64,000 nucleotides of DNA. Source: a virus. The stretch is taken from IMG/VR virus record IMGVR_UViG_3300046665_000384, positions 28,974-92,973 of that record, one strand, 5' to 3'. This document shows positions 1-8,564 of this stretch, one piece after another. A model generated the notes under the pieces. The model was not told the origin of the DNA. It made no database searches and worked only from the letters and a program-made list of their open reading frames with translations. Positions within the stretch are counted from its first letter, which is position 1. Each line of letters starts with the position of its first letter. Position numbers and translations under genes: made by a program.

Positions 1-14
1 AAGTAGTTGGTCGC

Positions 15-173
15 ATGATCCCGGTAGAGCACATCGTAACCGCTACAGCTCTGATCAAACGCGGATACCACGAAGCGATTGCCGATGACCTTTTCCAACG
101 GTTCGGAGGGCATCAGATTTTGCGTGCACATCATCATGGCGTGGACATTGAAACGGTACGGAGTGTCGTGTGA
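15..173 (+). CDS. Hypothetical protein, possibly 5'-truncated
   Basis: The reading frame is open to the left window edge and could start at the ATG at 15 (52 residues) or further upstream outside the window. It ends at TGA 171-173, overlapping the GTG start of the next gene (GTGTGA), which indicates translational coupling and supports a real gene. The product is small and histidine-rich in its middle (HHH near residue 40). No family is recognised. Confidence 0.5.
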   Translation: MIPVEHIVTATALIKRGYHEAIADDLFQRFGGHQILRAHHHGVDIETVRSVV

Positions 174-877
174 CGCTGCATTACCACGGGACGCCGATCA
201 CTCCACGCAAGGTGCTGGCAGAACTGACCGGCCGATGCTTTTGCGTCTCGTTCTGGCGGCCGGACGACGTGGAATGGCGCCATCAGTACGGGCAAAGCGT
301 CATGCTGGACAACGGGGCTTTCAGCGCATGGCAGGAGGCGATTCGGCGCGGCGCTACGCCAGATATCGACTGGACGGCTTTTTATGCGTGGTGCGACCAG
401 TGGCTCGCCTTTCGCACGACGTGGGCTGCAATCCCTGACGTGATCATGGGCGATGCAGTTGCCAATGACGCGCTGATCCAGCAATGGCCGCACGGCCAGC
501 GTGGCGCTCCTGTATGGCACATGCACGAGCCCATCGAGCGCTTGATGCGCCTGTGCGATGAGTGGGAGCGGGTCTGCATAGGCTCGTCAGCCCAATACAG
601 CGTCGTCGGCTCGGCCGAATGGCATCACCGCATGACAGAAGCGATGAACGCGATCTGCCGAACTGGTCGAGCGCCGACATGGCTACACATGTTGCGCGGG
701 ATGAATGCAGCGCGATGGGGCTACCCGTTCGCCAGCGTAGATAGCACCGACATCGCTCGCAACCATAACAGAAAGAACAACCCTCGCGAGATGGCCGACG
801 CTTGGGACGCAATTCAGTGCCCGGCCACATGGAAAAGAAAATATTTGCAAGCTGACCTATTGGAGAACGCAGCATGA
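170..877 (+). CDS. TGT/DpdA-like TIM-barrel protein (putative)
   Basis: 235 residues, starting at GTG 170 overlapped with the previous stop. Residues 46-54 read LDNGAFSAW and residues 190-198 read VDSTDIARN; between them are IPDVIMGDA and PVWHMHE. This order of motifs resembles the tRNA-guanine transglycosylase fold as used in phage DpdA proteins, which exchange guanine in DNA for a 7-deazaguanine. I infer this from motif layout only. No queuosine or preQ0 synthesis genes are in the window, so a precursor would have to come from the host or from genes outside it. It could instead be another TIM-barrel hypothetical protein. It overlaps the next gene by ATGA. Confidence 0.5.
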   Translation: MTLHYHGTPITPRKVLAELTGRCFCVSFWRPDDVEWRHQYGQSVMLDNGAFSAWQEAIRRGATPDIDWTAFYAWCDQWLAFRTTWAAIPDVIMGDAVANDALIQQWPHGQRGAPVWHMHEPIERLMRLCDEWERVCIGSSAQYSVVGSAEWHHRMTEAMNAICRTGRAPTWLHMLRGMNAARWGYPFASVDSTDIARNHNRKNNPREMADAWDAIQCPATWKRKYLQADLLENAA

Positions 878-1935
878 CCAGCACGATCAAACGACATGAA
901 CTGAAGACCGACCCGGCCGCATTCGATGCGGTGCGCCACGGCACCAAGACCCACGAAATCCGCTTCAACGACCGCGAGTTTGCAGTCGGCGACGAACTAC
1001 TGCTGCGCCAGACCGTGTTCGCTGCGGCCGACCTGAAGCCGGGCCAGACGAACAGCTACACCGGGGCCGAGCTGCTGCGCCGCGTGACGCACATTCAGGA
1101 GGGCTACGGCCTCGCGCCGGGCTGGGTCATCCTGTCTTTTGACAGCGAGCCAGCCATCCTCAAGGGCATCGGCAGGATCGATGGCGACGGCTGGAAGGAC
1201 ATCACAAAAAGAGGCGAAGTCGTGTTTGTTTGGAACACTGAAATGCCTCGTCCGCACAAGGCAGGGCAGTACCCGCGCGTCGGCAACCAATGCGAGTGGA
1301 CTGCCAGCACCGATCAATACGACTTCGCTCCTGCTACGCCGAATGAGGCCCGCGAAGTAATTGGCGGCATGATTTCCTCCGACCGCGACACAATCTCAGC
1401 GCTACAGAAGAACTACGACGACATGCGCGGCAGGCTTGAAGCCGCTCTCGAACAGCGCGGCAAAGACCTTACCCAAACCACTGCCGACTACGAGGAAATC
1501 TTGGCCGGCCATCGCCGCTTGGTGCGCGAGCTGGACGTGCTGCTGAACGGCGAAGCCGGCGCAGCGCGACAAGCCAGCCTTGCGGACATCGTAGCGCAGG
1601 TGCGGCGCGAGGGCATTGCAGCGCTGCCGCAGTCGGCACGCGACGTGATCGCCGAACGACGCGCTCAGGTGACGCGCGAAGGCTATGACCACGAGAACGA
1701 CGACGCGCATGTGCAGGGTGAGCTGGGTGCTTATGCTGCCTACTACGCTATGCCGCCGGGCGCGCGCGAGTGGCCGGCCGCCGAAACCGGCTATGGCGAG
1801 ACGTGGGGCGAGGCGATCATCCCCGAGGGCTGGACTCCGCCGAAGCCGGGCGACCGCCGCCGCGAACTGGTGAAGGCTGGCGCTCTGGTGCTGGCCGAAA
1901 TCGAACGCATCGACCGCACGGGAGAAGGGGCATGA
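874..1935 (+). CDS. DUF3850 (ASCH/PUA-like) domain phage protein
   Basis: 353 residues in three parts. Residues about 7-85 (HELKTDPAAFDAVRHGTKTH through GYGLAPGWVILSF) match the DUF3850 pattern, a small PUA/ASCH-like RNA-binding fold common in phages. A central stretch (about 165-250) is predicted helical and charged, probably coiled coil. The C-terminal part (from about 270) has an EGYDHENDD motif and EGWTPPKPGDRRRELVKA, a segment seen in many phage accessory proteins. It is coupled to both neighbours by ATGA overlaps. The function is unknown; RNA or modified-nucleotide binding would be expected from the N-terminal domain. Confidence 0.65.
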   Translation: MTSTIKRHELKTDPAAFDAVRHGTKTHEIRFNDREFAVGDELLLRQTVFAAADLKPGQTNSYTGAELLRRVTHIQEGYGLAPGWVILSFDSEPAILKGIGRIDGDGWKDITKRGEVVFVWNTEMPRPHKAGQYPRVGNQCEWTASTDQYDFAPATPNEAREVIGGMISSDRDTISALQKNYDDMRGRLEAALEQRGKDLTQTTADYEEILAGHRRLVRELDVLLNGEAGAARQASLADIVAQVRREGIAALPQSARDVIAERRAQVTREGYDHENDDAHVQGELGAYAAYYAMPPGAREWPAAETGYGETWGEAIIPEGWTPPKPGDRRRELVKAGALVLAEIERIDRTGEGA

Positions 1936-2591
1936 GCAACGTCATCAACCTGCCGGGTGCCGAGCGCGCCAACACGCTTTCCGACAGCGCCGCGCTGGCG
2001 CAGATCGCCGAGCTGCTGACGTTCAACGGCAAGACCCCGGCCGACGCGATGGAAATCGTCAAGCTGGTGGCCTCATTCGTCCGCGTGACCAAGGAACACG
2101 GCCGCATCATCCACGACATGACGGTCGCCAATCAGGCCGCATGGATCGAGTGGAAGCACGGCGGCGGCGCGGATGCCGCAATGGAGTGGGTCGAGAACGG
2201 CCTCGAAGGCCCCGGCCTGCTGCCCGGCAGCTGCGAGGACGACATCGACGAAGCCGACCCGATCCTAAAGAACCCGCAGGGCTACTACGACCGCTATTCG
2301 AGCTGGAACGGCGGCAAAACCGGCAACGCGGACCGCATCATCGGCGCGATGAACGACCGCGAACTGCTGGACTTCATGGAGGCCAATCTGGTGACGGTCA
2401 AGTGCGTGAACATTCCGACGCCGGGCGGCGATGACGCAGACACGGCTTTCGAGGTGATTCAATACCACATGGCCGCACCTCGCGAGCGCACCATCGGATA
2501 CGCCAGCACCGCACGCGAAGCGATCCGCGCGGCGATCCGCGCCACGGACCCGCAGGGCGATCTGTTCGCGCAGGAAGGAGCCCCAGCATGA
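1932..2591 (+). CDS. Hypothetical phage protein with C-terminal clamp-binding-like peptide
   Basis: 219 residues; the ATG at 1932 overlaps the previous TGA (ATGA). Longer in-frame starts exist but lie inside the upstream gene. The protein is acidic in the middle and ends with DPQGDLFAQEGAPA; QGDLF fits the loose sliding-clamp-binding pattern QxxLF. No enzymatic motif is visible and no family is recognised. It sits in the long co-directional accessory operon. Confidence 0.6.
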   Translation: MSNVINLPGAERANTLSDSAALAQIAELLTFNGKTPADAMEIVKLVASFVRVTKEHGRIIHDMTVANQAAWIEWKHGGGADAAMEWVENGLEGPGLLPGSCEDDIDEADPILKNPQGYYDRYSSWNGGKTGNADRIIGAMNDRELLDFMEANLVTVKCVNIPTPGGDDADTAFEVIQYHMAAPRERTIGYASTAREAIRAAIRATDPQGDLFAQEGAPA

Positions 2592-2872
2592 CGTCCACGC
2601 ACACGACCACCAACGACGGCATCACCATCACTACCAACGTAAAGATCGTGGCCACGATTGAACTGACCGAGGGCGACCTGCGCGCGCTCGAAGCGCTGGC
2701 CGGCTACGGTGACGACGCTTTCCTCAAGGCGTTCTACGTCAAGCTGGGCATGCACTACATGAAGCCGTTCGAGCGCGACTTGCGCGGCCTGTTCGCGCGC
2801 ATCCGCAGCACCGTGCCGAAGGCATTGCAGGCCGTTCTGGCTGCGCGCGAGGCGCTGGGAGGCAAGAAGTAA
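2588..2872 (+). CDS. Hypothetical phage protein
   Basis: 94 residues, start overlapping the previous stop by ATGA and ending directly before the next start. The Thr-rich N-terminus is followed by IELTEGDLRALEALAGYGDD and a helical C-terminal half. This looks like a small alpha-helical protein of a family common in proteobacterial phages. No function is assignable. Confidence 0.6.
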   Translation: MTSTHTTTNDGITITTNVKIVATIELTEGDLRALEALAGYGDDAFLKAFYVKLGMHYMKPFERDLRGLFARIRSTVPKALQAVLAAREALGGKK

Positions 2873-3304
2873 ATGCCAGCAGCTCCGCAGGCCGAGCACG
2901 AAATGACGACAGGGCAGCGCATCGTCGCGCTGCTGCCCGCCACATCTCGGCAACTACTCAGGAAAATCCGTATCTCGACGTCTACCCTGCATAAGTGGCT
3001 CACCCGCCTACGCGACGACGACGAAATACACATTGGGGACTGGAACCGTTCGGTAGGCAATCTGGTGGCGGTTTGGACGGCCGGGTCGGGTCCAGACGCG
3101 CCTCGCCTACCCCCGCTGACCGGCGCAAAGGTCACTGCGAACTACCGCAAGCGCAAGCGTGCCGAGGCACGGCAGCTCGCGAGGGAAAAGGCTGCGGCGC
3201 TAAAGAAGGCCGAGAAAGCACGCTTCACCAATGATCCGCTGATGGCGGCGCTATATGGGAAACCTAAGCGGAAAACGGCATCCAAACTATCGAAATCGCT
3301 ATAA
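2873..3304 (+). CDS. Winged-helix-like basic protein
   Basis: 143 residues, starting the base after the previous stop. Residues about 12-70 (TTGQRIVALLPATSRQLLRK, STSTLHKWLTRLRDDDEIH) have the shape of a winged-helix DNA-binding domain. The C-terminal third is Lys/Arg/Ala-rich (KRKRAEARQLAREKAA), likely a basic helix that contacts nucleic acid. A transcription-regulator role is inferred, without a named family. Confidence 0.6.
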   Translation: MPAAPQAEHEMTTGQRIVALLPATSRQLLRKIRISTSTLHKWLTRLRDDDEIHIGDWNRSVGNLVAVWTAGSGPDAPRLPPLTGAKVTANYRKRKRAEARQLAREKAAALKKAEKARFTNDPLMAALYGKPKRKTASKLSKSL

Positions 3305-3317
3305 AGGGATTTGAATC

Positions 3318-3740
3318 ATGAGCCAGACCCATCTACAGCAGAAAATCGCCCGGCTTGAACAGGCGAACGCGCTCATCACCGTGATTTCGACGTACGGCCG
3401 GCGCTTCTTTTACGACGCCAAGCAGAACCGCGTGGCCCGGATCGAAATCGGGAAGGGCGGCCACCTCTACCTGATCGACGACTACACCGGGCATCCGGTC
3501 TATATCGCCTACAACGGCGAATGGTCGGGCTTCTCGCACGGCGGCACGCTGCGCGATCTGGTCAAGCGGCTGGCCGAATACGTGCGCACCGGGAAGCAAC
3601 TGCACCCGCATTGGATCGGTCCAAAGCGCCACAGCGATGACTCGAACATCTGGGGCTATGCGGCCGATGAGATGGAGAAGTGCAGGGCGGCCGCGCTGGC
3701 AACCGGCGTGATCGCACAAGAGGCGGATGTTACCGCCTAG
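3318..3740 (+). CDS. Hypothetical phage protein
   Basis: 140 residues preceded by a purine-rich AAAGGGA 9 bases upstream. It has a short N-terminal helix (HLQQKIARLEQANALI) and then a beta-rich region with several aromatic residues (GRRFFYDAKQNRVARIEIG, YIAYNGEWSGFSHGGTLRDL). This resembles a family of small conserved phage proteins, but I cannot name a function. It is the last gene of the first plus-strand run before a new promoter. Confidence 0.6.
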   Translation: MSQTHLQQKIARLEQANALITVISTYGRRFFYDAKQNRVARIEIGKGGHLYLIDDYTGHPVYIAYNGEWSGFSHGGTLRDLVKRLAEYVRTGKQLHPHWIGPKRHSDDSNIWGYAADEMEKCRAAALATGVIAQEADVTA

Positions 3741-3793
3741 TACCAGTTCAATACCGGGCCGAAATCGATCCTTTCCGGACGCCTATATTTTGC

Positions 3794-3823
3794 TTGACTG
3801 CGTATTTTGTGAGCGCATACAAT
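3794..3823 (+). promoter_or_regulatory. Sigma70 promoter with shared operator (copy 1)
   Basis: TTGACT at 3794-3799 and TACAAT at 3818-3823 are separated by 18 bases. The dyad TGTGAGCGCATACA (3808-3821) overlaps the -10 box. The same dyad recurs at 10727, 11804, 14889 and, on the minus strand, 54018. Confidence 0.75.
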
Positions 3824-3873
3824 ATGCTTCATTAGAGCGGCGTGCTGGGCGCATCGAAAACTGGAGAATGAAA

Positions 3874-4113
3874 ATGCGAGCAAGATTTCCAATTGGCTTT
3901 GAATTTGAGAAAAAACGTGTCCCGAAGGAAAAGTTTTTTACCTCCTACCGGATTGATGACGTCTTGGTGACGCGTAGCGTCGCTACGGACGAAATCGTGC
4001 GCATTGAATACCGCGTGTCACATGTTTTCCTAGGCCAACGCATCCCAGAACTCATGGTTGACACCACCATTGCGCGCTCTTTGAGCAACGAAAAGTTAGC
4101 TGAATTCGCCTAA
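3874..4113 (+). CDS. Hypothetical small protein, first gene after shared-operator promoter
   Basis: 79 residues. The ATG at 3874 is preferred over ATG 3868 because GGAG at 3863-3866 lies 7 bases before it and only one base before the earlier ATG. The product is a mixed alpha/beta protein (FEFEKKRVPKEKFFTSYRID, EYRVSHVFLGQ). Base composition is more AT-rich than its neighbours, which suggests recent acquisition. The function is unknown. Confidence 0.6.
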   Translation: MRARFPIGFEFEKKRVPKEKFFTSYRIDDVLVTRSVATDEIVRIEYRVSHVFLGQRIPELMVDTTIARSLSNEKLAEFA

Positions 4114-4122
4114 CACCACCCC

Positions 4123-4174
4123 GCGCCCGCTTCGGCGGGCACTTCGCCAACAGCCCGCCACGAGCGGGCTTTCC
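4123..4174 (+). repeat. Intergenic hairpin module (UUCG hairpin plus terminator-like hairpin)
   Basis: Just after the TAA of the previous gene lies GCCCGC-TTCG-GCGGGC (4128-4143), then GCCCGC-CACGA-GCGGGC-TTT (4153-4172). Related hairpins occur at 4360 and 15085 (first type) and at 12159 and 15389 (second type). The second type is followed by a shared leader, (G)CGGCGCACTGGGCGCGG-like, ahead of the next gene. They probably act as weak terminators or mRNA-processing elements between units. Confidence 0.55.
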
Positions 4175-4222
4175 CACTGAAAGCGGCGCACTGGGCGCGG
4201 CGATTACCGGAAGGGCAGAATT

Positions 4223-4348
4223 ATGGAATTGCAGGGCACGACGGAACTCTTCGTTCAATACCTTGAATACGTGGCAGCGACTCAACGCAACGGCGTGTTC
4301 CCTCCGTACGGTTACGCGACGTGGATTCGCTGCCGCACGCAGTTCTAA
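4223..4348 (+). CDS. Small hypothetical protein (41 aa)
   Basis: Short ORF with AAGGGCAG 5 bases before its ATG and the shared leader CGGCGCACTGGGCGCGG (4185-4201) upstream. It ends directly before a UUCG hairpin of the type that follows other genes here. The protein is MELQGTTELFVQYLEY followed by an aromatic, Arg-containing tail. No homologue is recognised; the context supports translation. Confidence 0.5.
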   Translation: MELQGTTELFVQYLEYVAATQRNGVFPPYGYATWIRCRTQF

Positions 4349-4395
4349 GCCCCGACCCGCGCCCACTTCGGTGGGCCAACCTTAAGGAGAAAATA

Positions 4396-4737
4396 ATGAA
4401 GAGCATTCGCGAGCTGGTTGCGAAACTGGGTTTGACGCAACAGGAATTGGTAAGCCGGATCGTCGACGAGAACCCGCTTGCCGCTGGCGAATTGAACGCG
4501 GCTGAATTCGACACGCTGATCGCGCTCATCGAGCACGGCCCACTGGAGGATGGCCACGTGCCCAGCAAGTCCGGGCGTGACGGCCTGATTCAGCGCGGCT
4601 ACGCAATGCGCGTTCAAGCCATCGACTACTGGCGCACGGCCGCGACGCCCGCCGGCATCGCCGCGTACAAAGCGATGTTCGGCCCGGCCGAGACGCTGCG
4701 CGAGGCGCAGGCCAATCGCAAGGCGGCGAAGTCGTGA
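4396..4737 (+). CDS. Hypothetical phage protein
   Basis: 113 residues, ATG at 4396 preceded by AAGGAGA (4384-4390). The first half (KSIRELVAKLGLTQQELVSR) looks like a helix-turn-helix start, although the rest does not follow the usual XRE pattern. The second half is Ala-rich and helical (WRTAATPAGIAAYKAMFG). It overlaps the next gene through GTGA. The function is unknown. Confidence 0.6.
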   Translation: MKSIRELVAKLGLTQQELVSRIVDENPLAAGELNAAEFDTLIALIEHGPLEDGHVPSKSGRDGLIQRGYAMRVQAIDYWRTAATPAGIAAYKAMFGPAETLREAQANRKAAKS

Positions 4738-5057
4738 GCACCTTCGACAAAGTGCAGGGTGGCCGCACGTACAGCATGTCCCTGAGCGTGCGCGGCGCGA
4801 TTGCCGAGCTGAGCAACCAGCCGCCTGAATACGAATCGTGGTTCGGCGAAAAGAGCACCGGGCGAACACTGACCAACATCGAAGCGCTGACCGCGTTGAC
4901 GCTCGACCTCGCGGCCGGGCGCGAAATGCTGCCGATGAGCGAGGAGTGCGGCAACCCCTGCGGCCACGCCGACAAGGGCTGCGCCGGCTTTAACTACGGG
5001 AAGGGCGGGGGATGCCCCGGCTACCCGACATCACAGGAACAAGGAAGTAAGGCATGA
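4734..5057 (+). CDS. Cysteine-containing hypothetical phage protein
   Basis: 107 residues, GTG start overlapping the previous TGA. The C-terminal third carries four cysteines in ECGNPCGHADKGCAGF and GGGCPGYP, a likely metal-binding or knottin-like patch. It is one of several small Cys-rich proteins in this arm. No function is known. Confidence 0.6.
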   Translation: MSTFDKVQGGRTYSMSLSVRGAIAELSNQPPEYESWFGEKSTGRTLTNIEALTALTLDLAAGREMLPMSEECGNPCGHADKGCAGFNYGKGGGCPGYPTSQEQGSKA

Positions 5058-5302
5058 GCAATTCGACTATCGCTCGCTGCATCGGCAGCAGCTACGACGG
5101 CCGCACGAACAAGTGGCGCGTGACGTGCCCGGCATGTATGTATGCATTTGAACCGCAAACAACCCGGCTCGCAACTCAGTATCTGCAATGCCCGAAGTCT
5201 AAGTGCAACGCCGAGATGGTTGCTAACTACAACGCTGAGCCGCCGACCGTAACGCTTCTCCCCGGCAAAGAAAGCGCACAGGAGAATAGGAGCGAAGCGT
5301 GA
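5054..5302 (+). CDS. Zinc-ribbon-like small protein
   Basis: 82 residues, ATGA overlap on both sides. CPACMYAFEPQ followed by CPKSKCN gives two CxxC-like knuckles about 22 residues apart, the layout of a zinc ribbon that could bind nucleic acid or a protein partner. The remainder is short and polar. The function is unknown. Confidence 0.6.
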   Translation: MSNSTIARCIGSSYDGRTNKWRVTCPACMYAFEPQTTRLATQYLQCPKSKCNAEMVANYNAEPPTVTLLPGKESAQENRSEA

Positions 5303-5679
5303 GCGATCTGTTCTACCTTCAGGACAGCCGCACCTACGTCGGCAACGACATGATGTTCTGGGCCAAGGACGGGAAGGGCTACACGACGGACATGCGGCTG
5401 GCGGAGGTTTACACGAAGGATGAAGCCCAGCGACGACACAACCACCGCGCATCGGACATCCCGTGGCCGAAGGACTACATCGATGCACGCACGCGCCCGG
5501 CCGTGGACATGCAGCACGTCAACCGCGCGGCGGCGCTGGCCGGTACGGGGATCGAGCTGGCCAAGCCCCGCCCGAAGACGCCCGACACGATCAACTGCAC
5601 CGGGTGCGGCCGCTTTATGGGCGGCACCCAGCGATACCTGCAAGATTGCGAGCACTGCGGCACCAACAACCGACCATGA
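5299..5679 (+). CDS. Hypothetical protein with C-terminal zinc ribbon
   Basis: 126 residues. The N-terminal half has FYLQDSRTYVGNDMMFWAKD, a fold seen in small phage proteins that begin by describing a short beta hairpin and helix. The C-terminus has CTGCGRFMGG and CEHCGTNN, a CxxC-x15-CxxC zinc ribbon. It is coupled to its neighbours by ATGA overlaps. Confidence 0.6.
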   Translation: MSDLFYLQDSRTYVGNDMMFWAKDGKGYTTDMRLAEVYTKDEAQRRHNHRASDIPWPKDYIDARTRPAVDMQHVNRAAALAGTGIELAKPRPKTPDTINCTGCGRFMGGTQRYLQDCEHCGTNNRP

Positions 5680-6398
5680 AAGAGACCTCGATGAAAGCCA
5701 ACGAATCCACGCCCCCGATGCTGAAGTGGGCACTGCGCGAATTGCTGGGCACGCTGCCCGAGCGACGCGACTGGTTCAACCCGGACGCCGAGAAGATCAT
5801 GCGCGAGTACGTGAACGCGCCGGCAACTCCAGCAGCGCCCGCTGCACTCCAAGCCGCGATTGATGAAGTGGCCGGCTGCTTCCGCGCGGCAGAAGTCGAG
5901 GGGCTTTCTACCGCGCTCGCTGAAACGTCCGATGAACGCCTCAAGGATTTGATCGAACGACGCCTGATGCACGCGCTCTATGCGGTACAAGGCGCAGCCA
6001 GCGCAGCAGCACCCGCTGCGCCCTCGGAATTGCCCGCGATCCTGTTCGATGGGAAGGCGGTCTATGACGAGGTGCAGGCGCACGCGGCATGCAAGACGAA
6101 GACCAGCGCAGAGAACGTTTCCGACGTCTTGGATGCAGTCGTGCGCCTGATGCGTAAGGAAGGAGCCGCACCCGCTGCGGAACAGGCGCAGGACGAGGTG
6201 CGCGACCGCGTGCGCAATGCCGTGGCGCAGGCGCTGACGTGCGTGTACTTCTGCGGCCGCAGCTGGAGCGCATGGAGCCACGGTACGATGCACGAGGATG
6301 ATTTCACGCCCGCCGGCGAGGTCGACGAAGTGCTCGATGAAATCGTTGACGCGGCGCTCGGCGCGATGAAGCGCCCGGCCACCGGAGGCGCAGCATGA
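5676..6398 (+). CDS. Hypothetical phage accessory protein
   Basis: 240 residues from the ATG overlapping the previous TGA; a second ATG at 5691 is possible. Ala-rich linkers (PATPAAPAAL, AASAAAPAAPSELP) separate short helical blocks, including RDRVRNAVAQALTCVYFCG and GEVDEVLDEIVDAALGAM near the end. The last block resembles C-terminal segments of mosaic phage accessory proteins built from shared modules. No activity can be inferred. Confidence 0.6.
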   Translation: MKETSMKANESTPPMLKWALRELLGTLPERRDWFNPDAEKIMREYVNAPATPAAPAALQAAIDEVAGCFRAAEVEGLSTALAETSDERLKDLIERRLMHALYAVQGAASAAAPAAPSELPAILFDGKAVYDEVQAHAACKTKTSAENVSDVLDAVVRLMRKEGAAPAAEQAQDEVRDRVRNAVAQALTCVYFCGRSWSAWSHGTMHEDDFTPAGEVDEVLDEIVDAALGAMKRPATGGAA

Positions 6399-6706
6399 AC
6401 GCAATATTCATCGTAGAAGCCGGCGTGCACTATCAAGGCTCGCGCCTACTCCGCGCGTTTGGCAGCAGGCCAGAAGCCGAAACGTTCGCCGAGCGGTGTC
6501 GCGAATACCATAAGACGCGCCCCGACTGGCCGGGCGGCGACGCCACCGAGGCCGATCTGGAAGCGTGGCGCGTTGCGGACAATGCGTGGGAAGCAGGGCA
6601 CCCCGGCGGCGACGTCGGATCGCCGGACTACTTCGACGTGACTGAGGTGCCGTTCGGCCCTGTGGCGGCCAGCGGCGAAAGCGGGGTGCGCGATGCCGAT
6701 GCGTGA
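6395..6706 (+). CDS. Hypothetical phage protein
   Basis: 103 residues, ATGA overlap with the previous gene. The N-terminus (MNAIFIVEAGVHYQGSRLLR) and the central pattern AETFAERCREY with WxVADNAWEAGHP resemble a widespread family of small phage proteins of unknown role. Its last 14 bases overlap the start of the next gene. Confidence 0.55.
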   Translation: MNAIFIVEAGVHYQGSRLLRAFGSRPEAETFAERCREYHKTRPDWPGGDATEADLEAWRVADNAWEAGHPGGDVGSPDYFDVTEVPFGPVAASGESGVRDADA

Positions 6707-6908
6707 GCCGACGAAGCAGGAAATCGCCAAGTTCAAGCGCGCATGCAAGGCGCTCGACGAGCTGGGCAAAGCAGGTTTTCACATCTACTTGGCGAACGAC
6801 ACCATGCATATGATGGTAGAAGACTCCCACACCTATGCCCTGCGGCCAAATCGGCACGCGATCCGCGAATCCGTGCACATCTGCGGCGCAGGCGGCGGCG
6901 ACTGGTAA
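6693..6908 (+). CDS. Hypothetical small protein
   Basis: 71 residues overlapping the end of the previous gene by 14 bases. It has a helical start (TKQEIAKFKRACKALDEL) followed by a short beta region (FHIYLANDTMHMMVED). It is a typical short phage accessory product with no recognised family. Confidence 0.5.
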   Translation: MPMREPTKQEIAKFKRACKALDELGKAGFHIYLANDTMHMMVEDSHTYALRPNRHAIRESVHICGAGGGDW

Positions 6909-6920
6909 CGAAAGGACATC

Positions 6921-8564
6921 ATGGAAACGAAGAACAACACCGCCAGCATCGATCTGGCCCAGCTGGAAGCACTGGCGCGAGCGGCCGATCCGAACGGCGC
7001 GTATCATCTTGTTACCCACTATCGCCACGGCGCAGACGTGAAGGCCGAGGAGGCATGGCGGCAAGCCGCGACCCCGGCCGCCGTGCGCCAGCTGATCGAC
7101 CTCGTGCGCCGCGCCCAGCCGCGCGTAACCGAGCAGGCGGACGAACGGGCGAAGTTATCGCAAGATGAGGTGATTGAGCTTCTTCGCGCAGCAGGCATCC
7201 CAGATAACCAGCTTCGCCTACTGTATGGCGGACATGGTCTGACCTTGTACCTTGAGCACTTGACCACTTTCGCCAACACGACCCGCGCCGCGCTCACCCA
7301 GCAAGCCGCGCCCGAAGCACCTACCGAGAACGCCGAACTCACCACGTTGCTAGAAAAACTCCATGAGCACTGGGGCGACTGCTTGTGGATAGACGCCAGC
7401 GAATTGATGGCATTAGAGAAAGTGATTACGTCCGCACCGGCCGCACAGCAGGCAGGAGCGGCTGTCGATGACGGCTACCGCTGGCGCGACTGCGAGGATT
7501 GCGGCGGCAGCGGTCGCATCAGCCCGAACGAACTGTGCGCGCGCTGTGAGAAAAGCGGCATTCTTCCTGCGGCCACCACGGCAAGCGCGAGCTATGAGAT
7601 GCCGGAAGGCGTCAAGAACCAGATCGAAACGCTGGGATGGAAGCTGCGCAACCACGAGCGGGCCTTAGAAATGCGCAAGCTGCACGACAAGGGCGACGTC
7701 TGGTACTGGCAGGGCGATGGCGGCGACAACTTGGAATCGATGAGCATGGGCATGGTCGTTGTGATCTGCGCTGACGACTTCCGCGCAGCCCTCGCCCGCG
7801 CCCAAGCACCCAGCCGGGATGCTGCGCCGCTGGAAGCCATCCGGACATTACGCATCGCTCTCATCAATGCTGCCGTGAAACCTCAATGGGCCGAAAGCAT
7901 CGCCCAGCGCGCACTGGAGGCGACAAAACAATTTGCAGGCGCTGATCTCGCCCAGCAGGGCGCATCCCATGCACCGCTGACCGGTGATGCCGCCGAGTTG
8001 GACGCGTGCGCTGCAATGCGCGCTCAATGCGGGCACTGCGGCGGCACGGGCGACGTACATCGTGGCGATGGCGAATACATCGGCGAATGCTGGTGCAAGG
8101 CCAGTGGGAACGACGGGCTGACCGCTGCCGAGCGCACCTTCGTAGAAGTGGTGCGCCAGCGCCCCGGCCACAAGCTGAATTCCGGCGAAGCGTGGGGCCC
8201 CGAGGGCCAAGCGCTATGGGAAGCCCCGGAAAATCTGGGCCTGATCCGATGCGTGGGCAGCTTCAAATGGGTCGTGCCGGGCGCGCAGGCGCAGAACCCG
8301 GTGGCCGATGCTGTGCGCGCCGCGATCTGGAGCGCTGACGCGCCGACCGAGCAGCGCTGGTACTGGCACTGGAGCGGCAACCCGGACGATGCTCCGTTCC
8401 CGCTGTCGGTGCTGTGGAGCGGCACCGCGAAGAAGTGCTTCGTGTCGATGAACCAGACCGAGAGCGGCACCGCTGAATGGTGCGACGAATACGGCGGTTA
8501 TTGGACGCCCATCGTGGAGCCGCGCATTCCTGAAACCCTGCCGAAGAAGGGGAAGGCCCGATGA
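6921..8564 (+). CDS. Large mosaic accessory protein with two DnaJ-like cysteine knuckles
   Basis: 547 residues, AAAGGACATC before the ATG. It is a string of modules joined by Ala-rich linkers. Two segments, CEDCGGSGRISPNELCARC (about 193-211) and CGHCGGTGDVHRGDG (about 373-387, followed by CWC), have the CxxCxGxG signature of DnaJ-type zinc fingers. Near residue 215 MPEGVKNQIETLGWKLRNHE, and near the end WYWHWSGNPDDAPFPLSVLW, resemble modules reused in other phage accessory proteins. I cannot name a function; metal binding is likely. It overlaps the next gene by ATGA. Confidence 0.6.
   Translation: METKNNTASIDLAQLEALARAADPNGAYHLVTHYRHGADVKAEEAWRQAATPAAVRQLIDLVRRAQPRVTEQADERAKLSQDEVIELLRAAGIPDNQLRLLYGGHGLTLYLEHLTTFANTTRAALTQQAAPEAPTENAELTTLLEKLHEHWGDCLWIDASELMALEKVITSAPAAQQAGAAVDDGYRWRDCEDCGGSGRISPNELCARCEKSGILPAATTASASYEMPEGVKNQIETLGWKLRNHERALEMRKLHDKGDVWYWQGDGGDNLESMSMGMVVVICADDFRAALARAQAPSRDAAPLEAIRTLRIALINAAVKPQWAESIAQRALEATKQFAGADLAQQGASHAPLTGDAAELDACAAMRAQCGHCGGTGDVHRGDGEYIGECWCKASGNDGLTAAERTFVEVVRQRPGHKLNSGEAWGPEGQALWEAPENLGLIRCVGSFKWVVPGAQAQNPVADAVRAAIWSADAPTEQRWYWHWSGNPDDAPFPLSVLWSGTAKKCFVSMNQTESGTAEWCDEYGGYWTPIVEPRIPETLPKKGKAR

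Noticed and set aside
4021-4031. Another AGGAAAACA match to the late-promoter box
   Set aside because: The hexamer 29 bases away is ATTTCG, and the site lies within a plus-strand gene.
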